A stretch of 64,000 nt of DNA from Mumia sp. ZJ1417. GTDB taxonomy: Bacteria > Actinomycetota > Actinomycetes > Propionibacteriales > Nocardioidaceae. The DNA lies in NCBI RefSeq assembly GCF_014127285.1, contig NZ_CP059901.1, positions 3,844,001 to 3,908,000 on the forward strand, in the 5' to 3' direction. Of the stretch, positions 24,035 to 33,480 are shown in pieces; position 1 is the stretch's first letter; each line of letters starts with the position of its first letter. Under the pieces are notes generated by a model. That model saw only the letters and a list, made by a program, of their open reading frames with translations, made no database searches and was not told where the DNA came from. The position numbers and the translations under genes were made by a program.

Positions 24035-25354
24035 GTGCCTTCCCTCGCCGACCTCCAGGTCTCCTCCCTCGGCCCATGCACGTACGAGTCACCGCTCAGC
24101 AGCTACGTCGCCGGGCGCAAGACCAACGAGTACTACGTCTCCGAGGGCGACCGCGTCCTGTACGACGACACGATCTCCCTCCTGGAGCAGCGCGGCGAGC
24201 CCGTCGAACGCTGGCCGTCCTTCGAGCCGGGAGGCCCGCGCCCCGCGATCTTCCACGACCCCGCGACGACCCACGTCGGGGTCGTGACCTGCGGCGGCCT
24301 GTGCCCCGGCCTCAACGACGTGATCCGCGCAGTCACGCTGGAGCTCTACACGCACTACGGCGTGACCCAGGTGACCGGCTTCCGCAACGGCTACGCCGGC
24401 TTCGACAAGGAGCTCGGGTACGAGCCGATCCCCCTCACGCCCGGCCTCGTCGGCTCGATCAACGAGCGCGGCGGCACGATCCTCGGCACCTCGCGCGGAG
24501 CCCAGGACGCGGCGGTGATCGTCGACCGTCTCGTCGAGCTCGAGATCAACGCGCTCATCGTCATCGGCGGCGACGGTTCCATGCACGGCGCGCACGGCAT
24601 CGTCGAGGAGATCACCCGGCGCGCGCTCGCGATCGGCGTGGTCGGGATCCCGAAGACGATCGACAACGACATCCCCCACATCGGCCAGAGCTTCGGTTTC
24701 GCCACCGCGTTCGCGGAGGCGTCGAAGGCGATCGCGGCCGCCCACATCGAGGCCGAGTCGGCGTACAACGGCGTCGGTCTCGTCAAGGTGATGGGCCGGC
24801 ACGCGGGCTTCATCGCCTGCTACGCCGCCCTCGCGAACCATGACGCCGACTTCGTGCTGATCCCCGAGGTCCCGTTCAGCCTCGAGGGCGAGAACGGCCT
24901 GCTGCGCTCGCTCGAGCGCCGGATCCGCCAGCACGGCAGCGCCGTGATCGTCCTCGCCGAGGGCGCCGGGCAGGAGCACACGCTCGCCACCGGCAAGTCC
25001 GACGCCTCGGGCAACAGCCGTCTCGGCGACATCGCGACGATCGTGCGCGAGGCCATCGAGAAGGACTTCCGCAACCGCGGCGAGGCACTGACGCTGAAGT
25101 TCCTCGACCCCGGCTACGGCATCCGCGCCATCCCCGCCGACGCCTCCGACTCGGTCTACTGCGCGCGCCTCGCGCAGGTCGCCGTCCATGCCGTGATGGC
25201 CGGCCGTACCGACATGGTGGTCGGCCGACGTCGCCACCGGTTCGTCCACGTGCCGATCCCGCTGGTCATCGAGCGCCGCCACTCGGTCTCGCCCGAGGGC
25301 GACCTGTGGCTCTCGGTGCTCGAGTCGACGTCGCAGCCGCTCGACATGCGCTGA
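24035..25354 (+). CDS. 6-phosphofructokinase, long ATP-type (group III)
   Basis: This 439-residue enzyme phosphorylates fructose 6-phosphate in glycolysis. Motifs include VGVVTCGGLCPGLNDVIR, VIGGDGSMHGA (Gly after GGD, the feature of ATP-using rather than PPi-using forms), GIPKTIDNDIPHI with the catalytic Asp, KVMGRHAGFIACYAAL and a C-terminal LKFLDPGYGIRAIPA. PKTIDND and the N-terminal extension of about 90 residues put it with the plant-like long PFKs found in actinobacteria and spirochaetes. The GTG start at 24035 is chosen for VPSLADLQVSSLG. No operon partner is seen. Confidence 0.88.
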   Translation: MPSLADLQVSSLGPCTYESPLSSYVAGRKTNEYYVSEGDRVLYDDTISLLEQRGEPVERWPSFEPGGPRPAIFHDPATTHVGVVTCGGLCPGLNDVIRAVTLELYTHYGVTQVTGFRNGYAGFDKELGYEPIPLTPGLVGSINERGGTILGTSRGAQDAAVIVDRLVELEINALIVIGGDGSMHGAHGIVEEITRRALAIGVVGIPKTIDNDIPHIGQSFGFATAFAEASKAIAAAHIEAESAYNGVGLVKVMGRHAGFIACYAALANHDADFVLIPEVPFSLEGENGLLRSLERRIRQHGSAVIVLAEGAGQEHTLATGKSDASGNSRLGDIATIVREAIEKDFRNRGEALTLKFLDPGYGIRAIPADASDSVYCARLAQVAVHAVMAGRTDMVVGRRRHRFVHVPIPLVIERRHSVSPEGDLWLSVLESTSQPLDMR

Positions 25355-25363
25355 GGCCCCGCT

Positions 25364-26428
25364 CTAGCCTGCGAGCCGCCGCAGCACCTCGATCACGCGG
25401 TCGTTGGCGTCCGGCTCGCCGATGGTGATCCGGATGCCGTCCCCGGCGAACGGCCGTACGGCCAGCCCGTCGTGGGCGAACACCTCCGCCACCTCCAGCG
25501 TCCGCTCCCCCGTCGGCAGCCAGAAGAAGTTGGCCTGCGTGTCCGGGACGGCCCAGCCGAGGTCGCGTACGGCCATGACGGTCCGGTCACGCTCGGCGAC
25601 CAACGCGTCGACGCGGGCCAAGAGCTCTTTCTCGGCGTCCAGCGAGGCGACCGCCGCCGCCTGCGCCACGTCCGACACCCCGAACGGCAGCGCGACCTTG
25701 CGCACGGCCGACGCGATCCGGGCCGGTGCGACGGCGTACCCGACGCGCAGGCCCGCCAGGCCGTACGCCTTCGAGAAGGTCCGCAGCACGACGACGTTGT
25801 CGCGCGCACGCGTCAGCTCGAGCGCCCGGGTCGGGGTCGAGGCGAACTCCGCGTAGGCCTCGTCGACCACGACGAGCACGTCCTCGGGCACGCGCGCGAC
25901 GAACGCGGCGAGCGCGTCGCCACCGACGCCGGGTCCGGTGGGGTTGTTGGGGGTGCACACGATCACCACGCGCGTACGGTCGCTCAGCGCGCCGAGCATC
26001 GCGTCGAGGTCGTGCTCCGCGGTCGGGGTCAGCGGCACCTCGACCGGGGTCGCGCCGACCAGACGGACCGCGATCGGGTACGCCTCGAACGACCGCCAGG
26101 CGTACACGACCTCGTCGCCGCTCTCGCAGGTCGCCTGGAGCAGGTGGTAGAGGACAGCGACGGAGCCGGTCGCCGCCGCCAGATCGGGCACCGGGACCTG
26201 GTGATGGCGCGACAGCGCGGCGTACAGGTCGATCGCGCCCATGTCGGGGTAGCGGTTCAGGTGCCCGCACGCCTCCTGGACGGCCTCGAGCACGCTCGGC
26301 AGCGGCGGGTACGGGTTCTCGTTGCTGGACAGCTTGTACGGCACTCGGTCGTCGGCCGCGCTCGGTGGTCGCCCCGGACGGTAGTCGGGTACGCCGTCGA
26401 GCGCCGCTCTGATGCGGGGTTCGCCCAT
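25364..26428 (-). CDS. HisC-like aromatic amino acid / histidinol-phosphate aminotransferase
   Basis: This 354-residue fold-type I PLP enzyme has YKLSSNENPYPPLPSV, CTPNNPTGPG, VVVDEAYAEF and the PLP lysine in TFSKAYGLAGLRVGYA (about Lys 223). This is the profile of histidinol-phosphate aminotransferase and of the phenylalanine/aromatic aminotransferase (Pat) of actinobacteria. It is not in a his operon, so the aromatic aminotransferase role is more likely. It ends convergently with pfkA, with 9 bases between stops. Confidence 0.85.
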   Translation of the reverse strand: MGEPRIRAALDGVPDYRPGRPPSAADDRVPYKLSSNENPYPPLPSVLEAVQEACGHLNRYPDMGAIDLYAALSRHHQVPVPDLAAATGSVAVLYHLLQATCESGDEVVYAWRSFEAYPIAVRLVGATPVEVPLTPTAEHDLDAMLGALSDRTRVVIVCTPNNPTGPGVGGDALAAFVARVPEDVLVVVDEAYAEFASTPTRALELTRARDNVVVLRTFSKAYGLAGLRVGYAVAPARIASAVRKVALPFGVSDVAQAAAVASLDAEKELLARVDALVAERDRTVMAVRDLGWAVPDTQANFFWLPTGERTLEVAEVFAHDGLAVRPFAGDGIRITIGEPDANDRVIEVLRRLAG

Positions 26429-26491
26429 GCCCGCACCCTAGGCCCGCCGCCGTCCGATGGTCGAGATGTCGACGGCTGCTAGCCTCCCGGC

Positions 26492-26989
26492 GTGCCCTCC
26501 TCGACCTTCCTCGCCGGAGTCGCCGTCTTCGTGGTGCTGCTCGTGCTGGACCAGCGGCGGCGGCGCGCGGCGATGCGGCGGCGGGCCGAGCGGGGAGAGA
26601 AGCCGCGGGGCGGCGGGTCCGAGGACTGGCTGGCGACCCGGCTGGTGCTCGAGACCGATCCCGAGACCGCGGGCGAGATCGTCGCCAAGGTGGCGCGGGC
26701 CGCCGTGTCCAAGCCCCTCGCTGCCGGCCGCTGGGCGCTCGTGACCGGGTTCGACCGGTACGACGCGTCCGCAGGCGTCGTCCGTACGGACTCCGGCTCC
26801 GTCACCCTTGCACCGCTCAGCGCTCCTGACGACGGAGGCACTCCCGACGGGGCCGCGTGGCTCGACTTCCGCGACCGCGTCGCCAAGGCGGCGCGCAAGG
26901 CGGGCATCGAGACCCGGACGGAGCCGTCGCCGCCCTTCGTCGCGACGGCGGGGCCCGGCGGCACCTCGCGATGGGTCCCGCGGGCGTAG
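26492..26989 (+). CDS. Hypothetical protein with N-terminal membrane anchor
   Basis: This 165-residue protein has one hydrophobic helix at about 5-22 (FLAGVAVFVVLLVLDQ), a very basic stretch (RRRRAAMRRRAERGEK), then a cytoplasmic domain with LVLETDPETAGEIVAKVARAAV and mixed beta strands. It has a GTG start and no recognisable family. It is divergent from the aminotransferase with 63 bases between starts. Confidence 0.55.
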   Translation: MPSSTFLAGVAVFVVLLVLDQRRRRAAMRRRAERGEKPRGGGSEDWLATRLVLETDPETAGEIVAKVARAAVSKPLAAGRWALVTGFDRYDASAGVVRTDSGSVTLAPLSAPDDGGTPDGAAWLDFRDRVAKAARKAGIETRTEPSPPFVATAGPGGTSRWVPRA

Positions 26990-27031
26990 CCCGGAGCCCT
27001 GTCGCCCGTCATTGCGTGAGAGCATCCCGAG

Positions 27032-27985
27032 GTGGCACGCGGTGAGTCGTCGGCAGGGATCGGGTACGGCCTCGTCGTCGGCGGCGCCGCCCTCTTCATC
27101 GTCAACGCGGGGGTGTCCCGGGTCGCGATGCGGGCCGGCGTCGACCCCGCACTGCTCACGAGCCTGAGGACGACGGGCTCGGCGCTCCTCTTCCTCGCGT
27201 TCGCTGCCCTCACCGACCGGTCGGCGCTGCGGCTGCCGCGTGGGCGCGAGCTCGCGATGCTGCTGCTCCTCGGCATCGTCGGGGTCGCCGGCGTCCAGTG
27301 GACCTACAACATCGCGATCGACCGCATCCCCGTCGGCATGGCGCTGCTCCTCGAGTACCTCGCCCCCGTCCTCGTCGTCCTGTGGGCCCGCTTCGTCCAG
27401 AAGCAGCAGGTCCGTCGCACGATGTGGGTCGCCGTCGCGATGACCTTGCTCGGGCTCGCTCTCGTGGCCCAGATCTCCGAGGGCCTGGCGTTCGACGGGC
27501 TCGGGATGCTCGCGGGCCTCGGCGCCGCGGTCTGCTTCGCGGTCTACTTCCTCGTCGGCGAGCAGGGTGTGCGCGACGCCGACCCGATCCGCGTGGTCCT
27601 GTGGGCGTTCACGTTCGCGGCGCTCGCGATGAACGTCATCAGCCCGGTCTGGACCGTCGAAGGCCTCGGCGCTCCTGCCAACCTGCTTGGCGCCCTCGAC
27701 GCCTACGAGGTCCCGCTGTGGCTCGTGCTCGGATGGGTGATCGTGCTCGGCACTCTCGCGCCGTTCTTCATGGAGCTCAGCGCGCTGCAGTACCTCCCCG
27801 CGACGGTCGTGACGGTGGTCGCGACGCTCGAGCCGGTGGGCGCCTCCGCGCTCGGCTGGGCATGGTTCGGGGAGTCGCTCGACGGGGTGCAGATCGTGGG
27901 CGGACTGCTCGTCGTCGCCGGCATCGCCGTCGCCCAGCTCTCCCGTACGTCGAGCCCCGCGCCCGTCCCGGAGGTGGCCGGCTGA
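27032..27985 (+). CDS. DMT superfamily (EamA) transporter
   Basis: This 317-residue protein has ten predicted helices in two EamA repeats. SRVAMRAGVDPALLTSLRTTGSALLF is in the first, and EYLAPVLVVLWARFVQKQQVRR shows the typical end of the first half. ATLEPVGASALGWAWFGESLDGVQIVGGLLVVAGI is the classical end of the second. Members export amino acids and other metabolites (RhtA/YdcZ type). The substrate is unknown. Confidence 0.88.
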   Translation: MARGESSAGIGYGLVVGGAALFIVNAGVSRVAMRAGVDPALLTSLRTTGSALLFLAFAALTDRSALRLPRGRELAMLLLLGIVGVAGVQWTYNIAIDRIPVGMALLLEYLAPVLVVLWARFVQKQQVRRTMWVAVAMTLLGLALVAQISEGLAFDGLGMLAGLGAAVCFAVYFLVGEQGVRDADPIRVVLWAFTFAALAMNVISPVWTVEGLGAPANLLGALDAYEVPLWLVLGWVIVLGTLAPFFMELSALQYLPATVVTVVATLEPVGASALGWAWFGESLDGVQIVGGLLVVAGIAVAQLSRTSSPAPVPEVAG

Positions 27986-28026
27986 CACCGGTCCGGCGCC
28001 GTACGGGCGTCTGCTTGGATGGACCC

Positions 28027-28410
28027 ATGAAGCTCGTCCTCACTTGGTTGTGCAACGCCGCCGCCATCGCCGTGGCGGCCTGGATCTTCAGCGGCATCAG
28101 CATCGGAGACGCGGGACAGGACGGCTGGGAGAAGGCCGGCGCGCTGCTCATCGTCGCCGCCGTCTTCACGGCGATCAACCTGACGGTCGGACGCCTCCTC
28201 AAGCTCGTCTCGATCCCGTTCATCGTGCTGACGCTCGGCATCCTGCTGCTCGTCCTCAACGCGCTCCTGCTGAGGTTCACCGCCTGGGTGACCGACGCGC
28301 TGCCGGTGCTGGTCGAGTTCCACGTCGACGGGTTCTGGGTCGCGTTGTGGGGCTCGATCGTGATCTCCCTCGTCAACATGGCGCTGCGGCTGTTCATTGA
28401 TGCGGACTAG
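28027..28410 (+). CDS. Phage-holin-family (YvlD/DUF360) membrane protein
   Basis: This 127-residue protein has four hydrophobic helices. KLVLTWLCNAAAIAVAAWIF at the start and ALLIVAAVFTAINLTVGRLLKLVSIPFIVLTLGILLLVLNALLL in the centre fit the YvlD family, which databases call 'phage holin family'. There is no phage context; these are ordinary chromosomal genes, sometimes linked to envelope stress. A 16-bp tandem duplication covers the stop codon. Confidence 0.82.
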   Translation: MKLVLTWLCNAAAIAVAAWIFSGISIGDAGQDGWEKAGALLIVAAVFTAINLTVGRLLKLVSIPFIVLTLGILLLVLNALLLRFTAWVTDALPVLVEFHVDGFWVALWGSIVISLVNMALRLFIDAD

Positions 28411-28430
28411 CGTGGATGCGGACTAGCGTG
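28399..28430. repeat. 16-bp perfect tandem duplication over a stop codon
   Basis: GATGCGGACTAGCGTG occurs at 28399-28414 and again at 28415-28430. The first copy supplies the TAG of the holin-family gene. The second lies 5 bases before the phosphatase start and so forms part of its leader. Confidence 0.9.
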
Positions 28431-28435
28431 AGGGC

Positions 28436-28957
28436 ATGACCTCGCCCGGCGACGCCGACCACCCGCTCCGCATCGCCGTCGTCTGTCTGGGCAACATCTG
28501 CCGCTCCCCGATGGCCGACGTGGTGCTGGAGCAGAAGCTCGACGACGCCGGACTGTCCGACAAGGTCCGCGTGGACTCGGCAGGCACGGGCGGATGGCAC
28601 CGTGGCGAGCCGATGGACCCGCGGGCCGCCGCCGTCCTCGCCGAGCACGGCTACGACCCCACCCGGCACCGCGCGCAGCAGATCACGCGCGAGTGGTTCA
28701 AGGACCACGACCTCATCCTCACGATGGACGAGTCCAACTTCGACGACGTCGCCGCGCTCGCCCGCGACGCGAGCGACCGCGCCAAGATCCAGATGTTCCG
28801 TTCGTACGACCCGGCGGCCACACCGGGTGACGACGAGGTCCCCGACCCCTGGTACGGCGGGCCGGAGGGATTCGAGCACGTGCTCGGCCTCATCGAGCGC
28901 ACCGCGGACGCGATCGTCGCCAGCGCCCCTCAGCTGGTGCAACAGCTTCCGCACTGA
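28436..28957 (+). CDS. Low-molecular-weight protein tyrosine phosphatase
   Basis: This 173-residue phosphatase has the P-loop VCLGNICRSPMA (C-x5-R-S) at about residues 17-28, with nucleophile Cys and phosphate-binding Arg. The general-acid motif DPWYGGPEGFEHVL is at about 137-150. It dephosphorylates phosphotyrosine proteins and is about 15 residues longer than the family norm because of its N-terminus. It is related to secreted PtpA of mycobacteria, but no kinase gene is adjacent. It starts 25 bases after the holin-family gene and may be co-transcribed. Confidence 0.9.
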   Translation: MTSPGDADHPLRIAVVCLGNICRSPMADVVLEQKLDDAGLSDKVRVDSAGTGGWHRGEPMDPRAAAVLAEHGYDPTRHRAQQITREWFKDHDLILTMDESNFDDVAALARDASDRAKIQMFRSYDPAATPGDDEVPDPWYGGPEGFEHVLGLIERTADAIVASAPQLVQQLPH

Positions 28958-28995
28958 GCCCGGCGCGCGGACGCCGCGCTGTGTAGCGTCAGCAC

Positions 28996-29880
28996 ATGGC
29001 GCGCATGGGGGGCATAGCAGCGAAGGCGGAGGCCCTGCTCGGAGCAGGGGTCGTCGCCACCACACCCGTAGCCGGCGGGGACACCAACACGGCGATCAGA
29101 CTCCGACTCACCGACGGGCGCAGTGCGGTGCTCAAGACACGACCGCACGCGCCGCACGACTTCTACACGTCCGAGGCCGAGGCGCTCGGCTGGCTGGCCG
29201 AGGCCGGCGGTGCTCCGGTGCCCGAAGTGCTCGGCGTCGCCGAGGACTGCCTGATCGTGTCGTGGGTGGAGCCGGCCAAGGCGACCGCCGACGCCGCGGA
29301 GGCGTTCGGGCGCGCCCTGGCCGTGACCCACGCCGCGGGTTCCGAGGAGTTCGGGTTCCCGCGGGACGGCTACATCGGCCTGGCCCCGCTGCCCAACAAG
29401 CCCGCAGCGACGTGGACCGAGTTCTACGCGACCCGCCGCGTGCTGCCGTACCTCAAGGTCGCCGTCGACCGAGGAGCGATGACCGCCGAGCAGGCGGCGC
29501 CGATCGAGGAGGTCGTCCGTCGCCTCGACGACCTCGCAGGACCGCCCGAGCCACCGGCACGCGTCCACGGAGACCTGTGGTCGGGCAACGTCGTGTGGTC
29601 GACGGAGGATCGGGCGTTCCTCATCGACCCGGCCGCGTACGGAGGCCACCGCGAGACCGACCTCGCGATGCTCGCCCTGTTCGGCATCCAGCACCTGCAG
29701 CGGATCCTGGACAGCTACGACGAGGCGACCCCGCTGGCCGACGGCTGGCGTGAACGGGTTCCGCTGCACCAGCTCCACCCGCTCCTCGTGCACGCCGCAC
29801 TGTTCGGTGGCGGTTACGGGGCACGGGCGAGCGCCGCGGCGGAGCAGCTTCTCGCCGGAACCGACGCAGCGACGTCCTGA
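28996..29880 (+). CDS. Fructosamine kinase family protein
   Basis: This 294-residue APH/choline-kinase-fold protein has the nucleotide segment [20 protein letters not shown], the catalytic Brenner motif [12 protein letters not shown] at about 191-202, and the metal-binding [22 protein letters not shown]. This is the pattern of fructosamine-3-kinase-like proteins, which phosphorylate glycated lysines or sugars to allow deglycation. It lies 38 bases after the tyrosine phosphatase gene, a common pairing in bacteria that suggests protein repair or sugar-phosphate handling. Confidence 0.88.
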   Translation: MARMGGIAAKAEALLGAGVVATTPVAGGDTNTAIRLRLTDGRSAVLKTRPHAPHDFYTSEAEALGWLAEAGGAPVPEVLGVAEDCLIVSWVEPAKATADAAEAFGRALAVTHAAGSEEFGFPRDGYIGLAPLPNKPAATWTEFYATRRVLPYLKVAVDRGAMTAEQAAPIEEVVRRLDDLAGPPEPPARVHGDLWSGNVVWSTEDRAFLIDPAAYGGHRETDLAMLALFGIQHLQRILDSYDEATPLADGWRERVPLHQLHPLLVHAALFGGGYGARASAAAEQLLAGTDAATS

Positions 29881-29932
29881 CCGCGCCACCGACTCACCGG
29901 TGGTGCTGGGCCCGACCTGGCACGCTGGCACC

Positions 29933-30628
29933 ATGCGCATCCTCGTGGTCGACGACGACCGGGCTGTCCGTGACTCGCTCCGGCGCTCGCTGGAGTTCAA
30001 CGGCTACACCGTCGACGTCGCCTCCGACGGTGCCGAGGCGCTCGCGCGCGTCCCGATGATCAACCCCGACGCGATCATCATGGATGTGATGATGCCGCGG
30101 CTCGACGGCCTCGAGGCGACGCGGGCGCTGCGCGCGGCCGGCAACGACGTGCCGATCCTGGTCCTCACCGCCAAAGACGCCGTCGACGAGCGCGTGGACG
30201 GCCTCGACGCCGGAGCCGACGACTACCTCACCAAGCCGTTCGCGCTCGCCGAGCTGCTCGCGCGTGTCCGCGCCCTGCTGCGCCGCGCCGCACGCTCGAG
30301 GTCGGCCGACGAGGACGAAGAGGTCGTGCTGGAGTTCTCCGACCTTACGATGAACACCGCCACCCGCGAGGTCACCCGCGGCGAGCGCTCCATCTCGCTG
30401 ACCCGTACGGAGTTCGCGCTGCTCGAGCTGTTCATGGAGCGCCCGAAGCGCGTGCTGGAGCGCTCGTTCATCCTCGAAGAGGTCTGGGGCTTCGACTTCC
30501 CGACGACGGCCAACTCCCTGGAGGTGTACGTCGGGTACGTGCGCCGCAAGCTCGAGGCCGACGGCGAGCCGCGCCTGCTCCACACCGTGCGCGGCGTCGG
30601 GTACGTCCTGCGCGAGACCGCGCCGTGA
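29933..30628 (+). CDS. mprA: Response regulator, MprA-like (OmpR family)
   Basis: This 231-residue regulator has a receiver domain ([14 protein letters not shown], phosphoacceptor Asp in [12 protein letters not shown] at about 48, Lys in [10 protein letters not shown]) and an OmpR winged helix ([41 protein letters not shown]). It is followed after 16 bases by its kinase and then by a PepD-type protease, the MprAB-PepD order of mycobacteria, which answers envelope stress. Confidence 0.9.
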   Translation: MRILVVDDDRAVRDSLRRSLEFNGYTVDVASDGAEALARVPMINPDAIIMDVMMPRLDGLEATRALRAAGNDVPILVLTAKDAVDERVDGLDAGADDYLTKPFALAELLARVRALLRRAARSRSADEDEEVVLEFSDLTMNTATREVTRGERSISLTRTEFALLELFMERPKRVLERSFILEEVWGFDFPTTANSLEVYVGYVRRKLEADGEPRLLHTVRGVGYVLRETAP

Positions 30629-30644
30629 TCGCGGAGCACCGCTG

Positions 30645-32054
30645 ATGGCGCGTGATATCGCCTCGGCCCGGCGCTGGCTGCACGACAAGGCCGAGGGGCT
30701 CCCTCTCGCGACCCGCATCTCCCTGCTCACCACCGCAGCGGTGGGCATCACGCTCGCGTTCGTGAGCATGATCGTCTACGTCAGCGTGAAGGCCGAGTTC
30801 ACCTCCAGCCTCGACGAGAACCTCCAGCGCCGCGCCGTGGCCGCCGTGCAGGCCGGCATCGCCACCGAGTGGGAGATCCGCGGGATCCCCCAGTCGGCCC
30901 TCCTCGCCACCGACGTCAAGATGACCGTCATCACGTACGGCGAACCCGACCCGCGGCTCGCCGACTACGTAGGACCAGACGAGGAGGAGGTCGCCTCGGG
31001 CAAGCGGACCCACTCTCTGCGCACGGCCGACATCGACGGCACTCCGTACCGGGTCGTCGCCGTGTACGCAGGCTCGGGGCGCGCGCTCGTGGTCGCGCAG
31101 TCGATGGAGAGCATGGACGCCGCGCTCGACCGGCTCGGCGTCGTCCTGTGGGCGGTGGGGATCTTCGGCGTCCTGATCGCCGGGCTCCTCGGCTCGGTGA
31201 TCGCCAGCGGTGGCCTGCGCCCCGTACGACGCCTGACCACCGCCGTCGAGCACGTCGCCCGTACCGGCGAGCTGCGCCCGATCGCCGTCCACGGCGCCGA
31301 CGACCTCGGGCGCCTGACGGTGGCGTACAACCAGATGATGGTCGCCCTCGACGCCTCCCGTGAGCGCGAACGTCAGCTCGTCGCCGACGCCGGCCACGAG
31401 CTGCGTACCCCACTGACCTCGCTCAAGACCAACATCGAGCTGCTCGGTCAGGCCGAAACCCGCGGTGGGATGCCGCAGCCGGCCCGCCTCGAGCTCATCA
31501 ACGATGTTGGTGCCCAGGTCGACGAGCTCGCCACCCTGGTCGGCGACCTTGTCGAGCTCGCCCGCGACGAGGGGACCCCCGACCCCGAGCCGATCGATCT
31601 GTCGGAGGTCGTCGCGACCGCCGTCGAACGCGTGCAGCGTCGGGCCCCCGGCATCGCGTTCGAGGTCGACACCGAGCCGTGGATCGTGGTCGGCGAGTCT
31701 CGCACGCTCGAGCGGGCCGTCACCAACCTCCTCGACAACGCCGCGAAATGGAGCCCGCCGCTCGGGGAGGTCCGCGTACGGCTGCGCGACGGCACTCTCA
31801 CCGTCGAGGACGCGGGGCCGGGGATCAACGACGAGGATCTGCCGCACGTGTTCGAGCGGTTCTACCGCTCGCGCGACGCCCGACGGCTCCCCGGTTCGGG
31901 CCTCGGGCTCGCGATCGTCGCCCAGGCCGCGTACCGTCATCACGGGCAGGTCAGCGCGGGCCATGCGTCCTCGGGCGGCGCGCTGATGACGCTGCGGATT
32001 CCCGGCCGACCGGGCGAGCCCGAGGGTCGCGGACTCTCAGCAGATCCCCAGTAA
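30645..32054 (+). CDS. mprB: Sensor histidine kinase, MprB-like
   Basis: This 469-residue kinase has a membrane helix at about 27-50 (ISLLTTAAVGITLAFVSMIV), an extracytoplasmic domain of about 110 residues, a second helix at about 165-187 and a HAMP domain. The H-box DAGHELRTPLTSLKTN carries the phosphorylated His. The ATP-binding N and G boxes are NLLDNAAKW, DAGPGI and GSGLGLAIV. It phosphorylates the regulator encoded upstream. The extracytoplasmic loop would detect envelope damage or unfolded protein, by analogy with MprB. Confidence 0.9.
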   Translation: MARDIASARRWLHDKAEGLPLATRISLLTTAAVGITLAFVSMIVYVSVKAEFTSSLDENLQRRAVAAVQAGIATEWEIRGIPQSALLATDVKMTVITYGEPDPRLADYVGPDEEEVASGKRTHSLRTADIDGTPYRVVAVYAGSGRALVVAQSMESMDAALDRLGVVLWAVGIFGVLIAGLLGSVIASGGLRPVRRLTTAVEHVARTGELRPIAVHGADDLGRLTVAYNQMMVALDASRERERQLVADAGHELRTPLTSLKTNIELLGQAETRGGMPQPARLELINDVGAQVDELATLVGDLVELARDEGTPDPEPIDLSEVVATAVERVQRRAPGIAFEVDTEPWIVVGESRTLERAVTNLLDNAAKWSPPLGEVRVRLRDGTLTVEDAGPGINDEDLPHVFERFYRSRDARRLPGSGLGLAIVAQAAYRHHGQVSAGHASSGGALMTLRIPGRPGEPEGRGLSADPQ

Positions 32055-32095
32055 CCTCTTCCGGTCGTCCCAGATCTGTCTCAGCGGCCTCTTAG
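32035..32095. promoter_or_regulatory. Direct-repeat boxes upstream of pepD, possible MprA sites
   Basis: TCTCAG at 32079-32084 and TCTTAG at 32090-32095 are 11 bases apart, one helical turn, as OmpR-type regulators prefer. A further TCTCAG lies at 32035-32040 at the end of mprB. The pair ends 11 bases before the first pepD ATG. Binding by the neighbouring MprA-like regulator is inference. Confidence 0.45.
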
Positions 32096-32106
32096 TCGTA
32101 CGCGGC

Positions 32107-33456
32107 ATGCTGGTGCACATGAACGATCAGTCCCGTCCTACAGACCCGCAGGGTTCGGCCCCGCAGCAGGCGCCGCAGCCCACCACTCCGTACGCGGCGC
32201 CCGCCAGCGGCGCCAGTACGGGATACCCGAGCAGCACGCCGTACACGCACCGTTACGGCGCCGCCTCTGACACCACCGACCGTCCGGGCGAGCAGACCCA
32301 GGCGTACCCCTTCGGCTTCACGCCGCAGGAGCCCGGCAAGCCCGCGCCCAAGAAGCAGCGCAGCGGCGGCTTCGCGGCGGCGGTCGTGGCAGGCGCCCTG
32401 GTCGCCGGCCTCGTCGGCGGCATCGGCGGTGCGGCCGGATACCAGGCGCTCAATGACGACAGCACCGGCACGTCGCCCTCGACCTCCTCGCTCGACAACA
32501 CCTCGACCTCGAGCGCCTCGCTCTCCGAGGGCGAGATCGAGAAGGTCGCCCAGAAGGTGCTCCCCTCGACCGTCCAGCTGAACGTCCGCGGTGGCGACAG
32601 CAGCGGCAGCGGCACGGGCATCATCATCAGCTCCGACGGCGAGATCCTCACCAACAACCACGTGGTCGAGGCCGCCGCCGACAGCGGCGAGATCACCGTC
32701 TCCTTCAGCGACGGCTCGATCGCGCGCGCCCAGATCGTCGGCCGTGACCCGGTCACCGACCTCGCCGTCGTCAAGGCCGAGGGCAAGAGCGGCCTGACCC
32801 CGGCGACGCTCGGCAACTCCGCCGACCTGCGCGTCGGCCAGGACGTCGTCGCGATCGGCTCCCCGTACGGCCTGGAGAGCACCGTGACCTCCGGCATCGT
32901 GTCGGCGCTCAACCGTCCGGTGACCGCGGGCGAGACCAACGAGTCGCGCAACGTGTTCCCCGCGATCCAGACCGACGCCGCGATCAACCCGGGCAACTCC
33001 GGTGGCCCGCTGGTCGACCTCAACGGGTCGGTGATCGGTATCAACACCGCGATCCGCACCAGCGGGGGCAGCGAGTCCGGCTCGATCGGCCTCGGCTTCG
33101 CGATCCCGATCGACCTCGCCAAGAACGTCGCGTCGCAGCTCGTCAAGGGCGACACGGTCGCTCACTCCCGGATCGGCGTGACGGTCGCCGACGCCGTCGA
33201 GTCGGACGGCATGACGACGATCGGCGCCGAGGTGAAGTCGGTGACCGACGGCAGCGCCGCCGCCAAGGCCGGCCTCAAGACCGGCGACGTGATCATCCGT
33301 GTGGGCGACCAGCCGGTCGCGAGCTCGGACGCGCTCGTGGCGACGATCCGCGGCTACCAGCCGGGCGAGAAGGTCGAGCTGACCTACACCCGTGGCGGCG
33401 AGCAGCACACCGCCGACGTCACCCTCGACTCCGACGGCGGTTCGTTGGGGTCCTAA
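32107..33456 (+). CDS. pepD: HtrA/DegP-type membrane serine protease (PepD-like)
   Basis: This 449-residue protein has a cytoplasmic Pro/Gln-rich N-terminus of about 85 residues, one membrane helix at about 92-113, and a Ser/Thr-rich linker. The trypsin-fold protease domain has triad His in ILTNNHVVEAA, Asp in DPVTDLAVVKAEG and Ser in AINPGNSGGPLVD. One C-terminal PDZ domain (about 360-445, SAAAKAGLKTGDVIIRVGDQP) completes it. It degrades or refolds damaged envelope proteins. The ATG at 32119 (MNDQSRPTD) is an equally good start. Placement after mprAB suggests feedback on that system. Confidence 0.92.
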   Translation: MLVHMNDQSRPTDPQGSAPQQAPQPTTPYAAPASGASTGYPSSTPYTHRYGAASDTTDRPGEQTQAYPFGFTPQEPGKPAPKKQRSGGFAAAVVAGALVAGLVGGIGGAAGYQALNDDSTGTSPSTSSLDNTSTSSASLSEGEIEKVAQKVLPSTVQLNVRGGDSSGSGTGIIISSDGEILTNNHVVEAAADSGEITVSFSDGSIARAQIVGRDPVTDLAVVKAEGKSGLTPATLGNSADLRVGQDVVAIGSPYGLESTVTSGIVSALNRPVTAGETNESRNVFPAIQTDAAINPGNSGGPLVDLNGSVIGINTAIRTSGGSESGSIGLGFAIPIDLAKNVASQLVKGDTVAHSRIGVTVADAVESDGMTTIGAEVKSVTDGSAAAKAGLKTGDVIIRVGDQPVASSDALVATIRGYQPGEKVELTYTRGGEQHTADVTLDSDGGSLGS

Positions 33457-33480
33457 GACTCCTGGTCGCACCAGGAACGC

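Noticed and set aside
28027-28410. 'Phage holin family' gene as a sign of a prophage
   Set aside because: YvlD-type proteins are ordinary chromosomal genes, and no phage gene lies nearby.
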